6,797 bases of DNA from NCBI GenBank assembly GCA_934338765.1, contig CAKRHL010000111.1, positions 1 through 6,797 of the forward strand. The letters are read 5' to 3'. The translations under genes were made by a program, and so were the position numbers. Positions 5,923-6,797 of the stretch are shown in pieces. The stretch comes from an uncultured Lachnospiraceae bacterium. Its GTDB lineage: Bacteria; Bacillota; Clostridia; Lachnospirales; Lachnospiraceae. The notes below the pieces were generated by a model. That model made no database searches. It had not been told where the DNA came from and worked only from the letters and a program-made list of their open reading frames with translations. The stretch's first letter is position 1. Each line of letters starts with the position of its first letter.

Positions 5923-6797
5923 TTACGCCTGCAATGCCTTCACGATCTTTTCAAAATGCATAGCATGGGAAGCCTTCACAAGCACGGCATCCCCTTTACG
6001 GATCTCCGGAAGTCCTTTTTCCAGAAATGCATCCATATCTGCAAACCAGAGATGGCGTCCTGTATACCCTTCTGTCCGGCTGATCTCCTCGATACCCTTC
6101 TCATAATTCTGCGCCAGGGAGCCAATGGAAATGATCAGGGAAATCCCCTTCTGCGCCGCATACTGTCCCACTTCATAATGCATCTGTGCTTCCTCGTCTC
6201 CAAGCTCAAACATGTCTCCCATCACCGCTACGGTTCTGCTGTCCTCAACCTCATGAAGCACATCCAGCCCCGCCTTCATGGATACGGGATTGGCATTATA
6301 GCAGTCGTCCATAATGGTCATATCCTCTGTCTGTATAATGTGGCCATGACCCCCCACCGGCTCATAGGACTCGATTCCTTCCTTGATCTGCTCCAGAGAA
6401 AGTCCCAGTTCACAGCCCACAGCAGCTGCTGCCAGTGCATTGGAGATCATATGACGTCCCGGTGCCGGTACTGTCACAGAGATTTCTCCCTCTCCGGTAT
6501 GAAGCATAAACCGGCTGCCGGCAAGCCCCACACTCTCACAATGATCCGCATAAACAGCCGGTGTACTGCCTTCCTCTGTCCTGTGATCAGCCTGATCCTC
6601 CGTTATCCCATAAAATACCGGCGCACTGATACGTTCGTCCTGATCCAATGTGCACAGCTTGTCATCATTTCCGTTTAATACTGCTTTTCCCTCCGGTTTC
6701 AGATAAGTAAATATCTCCGTCTTTGCCTTGAGAATACCATCGCGGGTTCCCAGATTTTCCAGATGGCACTGACCGATGTTGGTGATCACACAGATAT
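5923..6797 (-). CDS. murF: UDP-MurNAc-tripeptide--D-alanyl-D-alanine ligase (5'-truncated by the window)
   Basis: MurF is the cytoplasmic ATP-dependent ligase that joins D-Ala-D-Ala to the UDP-MurNAc-tripeptide, the last soluble step of the peptidoglycan precursor. About 290 residues are present. The family has roughly 450, so the N-terminal domain and the ATP-binding GTNGKT loop lie beyond the right edge. In order the fragment shows VITNIGQCHLENLGTRDGI (central domain, just inside the edge), LNGNDDKL, GRHMISNALAAAAVG (about 6420-6460), DDCYNANPVSM (about 6275-6309), VAVMGDMFELG (about 6199-6231) and KASHAMHFEKIV near the C-terminus. DDxYNANP and GDMxELG are standard MurF phrases. Two usually conserved residues look changed. 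The HN..N asparagine is Met (6448-6450), and the GR arginine before the YNANP motif is His (6346-6348). The GTG at 6787-6789 is an internal Val codon, not a start: the frame runs on to the window edge without a stop. No terminator follows the gene. Confidence 0.95.
   Translation of the reverse strand, partial: ICVITNIGQCHLENLGTRDGILKAKTEIFTYLKPEGKAVLNGNDDKLCTLDQDERISAPVFYGITEDQADHRTEEGSTPAVYADHCESVGLAGSRFMLHTGEGEISVTVPAPGRHMISNALAAAAVGCELGLSLEQIKEGIESYEPVGGHGHIIQTEDMTIMDDCYNANPVSMKAGLDVLHEVEDSRTVAVMGDMFELGDEEAQMHYEVGQYAAQKGISLIISIGSLAQNYEKGIEEISRTEGYTGRHLWFADMDAFLEKGLPEIRKGDAVLVKASHAMHFEKIVKALQA

Noticed and set aside
5899..6678. Plus-strand open frame of 259 codons
   Set aside because: It is antisense to murF and starts inside the pheS promoter; the product is rich in His, Cys and Arg without domain features.
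1..6797. CRISPR array, insertion sequence, tRNA or rRNA gene, phage or defence module
   Set aside because: No spaced direct repeats, transposase frame, cloverleaf or rRNA-like stretch was seen when reading both strands. The layout is an ordinary housekeeping region.

Overview
The window looks like chromosomal DNA of a Gram-positive anaerobe of the Clostridia, most likely Lachnospiraceae (Bacillota). The basis is the form of the PheS/PheT and MurF proteins, a tRNA-Phe T-box leader, strong GGAGG-type ribosome binding sites, and small VanZ-like and three-helix membrane proteins of a kind common in that family. Genus cannot be fixed from the sequence alone. Every gene I can support is on the minus strand, so the reading order runs from the right edge to the left edge. 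The long plus-strand open frames are antisense shadows.

Right end (5923-6797): the C-terminal two thirds of murF, the ligase that adds D-Ala-D-Ala to the peptidoglycan precursor. It is cut by the window edge. Only 17 bases after its stop comes a good promoter (TTGTCA, 17 bp, extended -10 TGaTATCAT). The transcript starts near 5870 and begins with a complete T-box leader. The leader has stem I with a UUC phenylalanine specifier, an antiterminator with the UGGU bulge, and an intrinsic terminator with seven U. It should let transcription through only when uncharged tRNA-Phe accumulates.

Middle (1089-5401): the T-box controls pheS and pheT, the two subunits of phenylalanyl-tRNA synthetase. It is followed without a gap by a VanZ-like membrane protein (2 nt after pheT, with its ribosome site inside the last pheT codons) and a small three-helix membrane protein (8 nt overlap). 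A strong hairpin terminator at 1016-1048 closes this four-gene unit. The two membrane proteins are therefore predicted to be made together with the synthetase under phenylalanine control.

Left end (1-1015): a separate gene for a single-span membrane protein whose outer domain resembles part of a solute-binding protein. It is followed directly by a 13-of-14 bp inverted repeat. At the extreme left edge is a perfect consensus sigma-A promoter (TTGACA-N16-TATAAT) pointing out of the window, so a well-expressed gene probably begins just beyond position 1.

I see no CRISPR array, mobile element, tRNA or rRNA gene, and no clearly new defence or biosynthetic system. The most interesting points are the alternative terminator pairings of the T-box, the membrane genes carried under its control, two changed core positions in MurF, and the edge promoter with an overlapping inverted repeat.
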